8,469 nucleotides of DNA. Origin: an uncultured Odoribacter sp. Its GTDB lineage: Bacteria > Bacteroidota > Bacteroidia > Bacteroidales > Marinifilaceae. Shown piece by piece: positions 7,820 to 8,469 of this stretch (position 1 is the stretch's first letter; the number at the start of each line of letters is the position of its first letter). A model generated the notes under the pieces. That model saw only the letters and a list, made by a program, of their open reading frames with translations, was not told the DNA's origin and did not search any database. The DNA lies in NCBI GenBank assembly GCA_934725835.1, contig CAKVCR010000117.1, forward strand, positions 1 through 8,469, in the 5' to 3' direction. Position numbers and translations under genes: made by a program.

Positions 7820-8469
7820 CTATTTTACAATTATCGTTTTTCCTTTTATTTCAAACACCACTGTCGCAGTACCCTCTATAAGATGAAGTATATTCCTTAC
7901 GTCCGGGAAATATTCAATTATTCCGGTAAACTCCTGCTTTTTCACATTCTCATTCTCGTAACGAATATCAAAATCATATTTTCTTCCAAGACGCTGCATT
8001 ATTTCCTCTATCGTCTCATTTTCAAAAACAAACTTTCCATCTTTCCAAGCTGTATTAACATAAGAATCAACACTCTTTTTTATAATCATTCCTTTTGATT
8101 TCTGAAATTCAGCCATTTCATTCGGTTTCAGAATCAATTTCTCTCCTGTAGTATGCACTTTGACACACACACATCCTTCTTGCAATGTCGTTTCTATAAT
8201 ATCTTGATTGTATGTATTCACATTAAAACATGTACCCAAGACTTCCACGTCCACACCATCTGTTTTAACCACAAAAGGTCTGACATCTTTTACCACTTCA
8301 AAATAGGCTTCTCCTTGCAAAATCACTTCCCGATGCTCACCGACAAACGATACCGGATATTTCAATATTGTCTGTGCATTTATCCAAACTCTTGTTCCAT
8401 CTTCCAAAGTAATCACATACTCTTCACCCCTCGGCACTTCTAATTTCTTATAGGCAATTTCAGCAGGCT
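7820..8469 (-). CDS. FecR-family anti-sigma factor, C-terminal part, cut by window edge
   Basis: The frame is open from the right edge to a TAG at 7822-7820, giving 216 visible codons; the 5' end is missing. The visible part begins PAEIAYKKLEVPRGEEY, continuous with the FecR domain core (LEDGTRVWINAQTILKYPVSF, then GEAYFEV and the LGTCFNVNTY strand). It ends with the DUF4974 domain that Bacteroidota FecR proteins carry (from about GKFVFENETIEEIMQRL to the C-terminus). A GTG at 8437-8435 is the internal Val of the conserved VPRG motif and not a start. FecR proteins span the inner membrane: the missing N-terminus would hold the sigma-binding region and transmembrane helix, while this periplasmic part receives the signal from the STN domain of the partner receptor. 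A fecI-type ECF sigma gene is expected upstream, outside the window. Confidence 0.95.
   Translation of the reverse strand, partial: PAEIAYKKLEVPRGEEYVITLEDGTRVWINAQTILKYPVSFVGEHREVILQGEAYFEVVKDVRPFVVKTDGVDVEVLGTCFNVNTYNQDIIETTLQEGCVCVKVHTTGEKLILKPNEMAEFQKSKGMIIKKSVDSYVNTAWKDGKFVFENETIEEIMQRLGRKYDFDIRYENENVKKQEFTGIIEYFPDVRNILHLIEGTATVVFEIKGKTIIVK

Noticed and set aside
8435..8437. GTG as the start codon of a short 205-residue FecR protein
   Set aside because: The frame stays open to the window edge, and the preceding residues (AEIAYKKLE) match the usual FecR sequence before VPRG, so the GTG is an internal Val codon.
7799..8443. Two plus-strand frames opposite fecR (7799-8098 and 8153-8443)
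   Set aside because: The minus strand encodes clear FecR and DUF4974 motifs without interruption; the plus-strand products look like random antisense translation.
1..8469. Polysaccharide utilisation locus
   Set aside because: SusC and SusD alone do not show glycan use. No glycoside hydrolase, lyase, sulfatase or hybrid two-component sensor is visible, and the only enzyme is a peptidase. Both ends are cut, so this is not fully excluded.
1..8469. tRNA or rRNA genes, CRISPR arrays, insertion sequences, integrase sites
   Set aside because: Reading both strands showed no repeat-spacer pattern, no transposase-like frame, no terminal inverted repeats with target duplications, and no RNA gene. Nearly all bases are in six minus-strand genes.

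Overview
The window is AT-rich. It carries one block of genes, all read from the minus strand, that is typical of gut-type Bacteroidota (Bacteroidales). The evidence is a SusC/SusD outer-membrane pair, a FecR-type anti-sigma factor with the Bacteroidota C-terminal domain, and lipoproteins of families known almost only from this phylum. The architecture resembles loci that are common in Butyricimonas/Odoribacter-like and Bacteroides genomes. The genus is a guess.

In transcription order (right to left) the layout is: the 3' part of a fecR gene cut by the right edge (7820-8469); an 82-bp gap with two perfect hairpins (7738-7819); a SusC-family TonB-dependent receptor with an N-terminal STN signalling domain (4333-7737); a SusD-family lipoprotein (2872-4329); a DUF4843 lipoprotein (2165-2857); a PKD-like family lipoprotein (547-2148); and the 5' part of a secreted S9 (DPP IV-type) peptidase gene cut by the left edge (1-550). 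The spacings from susC onward are 3, 14 and 16 bp, then a 4-bp overlap, so these five genes very probably form one operon. fecR may read into it or may end at the hairpins. No stretch over 300 bases lacks a gene, and the plus strand holds no credible gene.

Likely working model (inference from family knowledge): a substrate is captured at the cell surface by SusD and the two accessory lipoproteins, then imported through SusC using TonB energy. The STN domain of SusC reports the loaded state to FecR across the periplasm. FecR in turn controls a FecI-type sigma factor, expected just beyond the right edge, that switches on susC and the genes after it. The only enzyme visible is a peptidase with an ordinary signal peptide and no lipobox. 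The locus therefore looks more like an oligopeptide or protein scavenging system (compare RagAB of Porphyromonas gingivalis) than a glycan utilisation locus. No glycoside hydrolase, lyase or sulfatase is in view, but the locus is cut at both ends.
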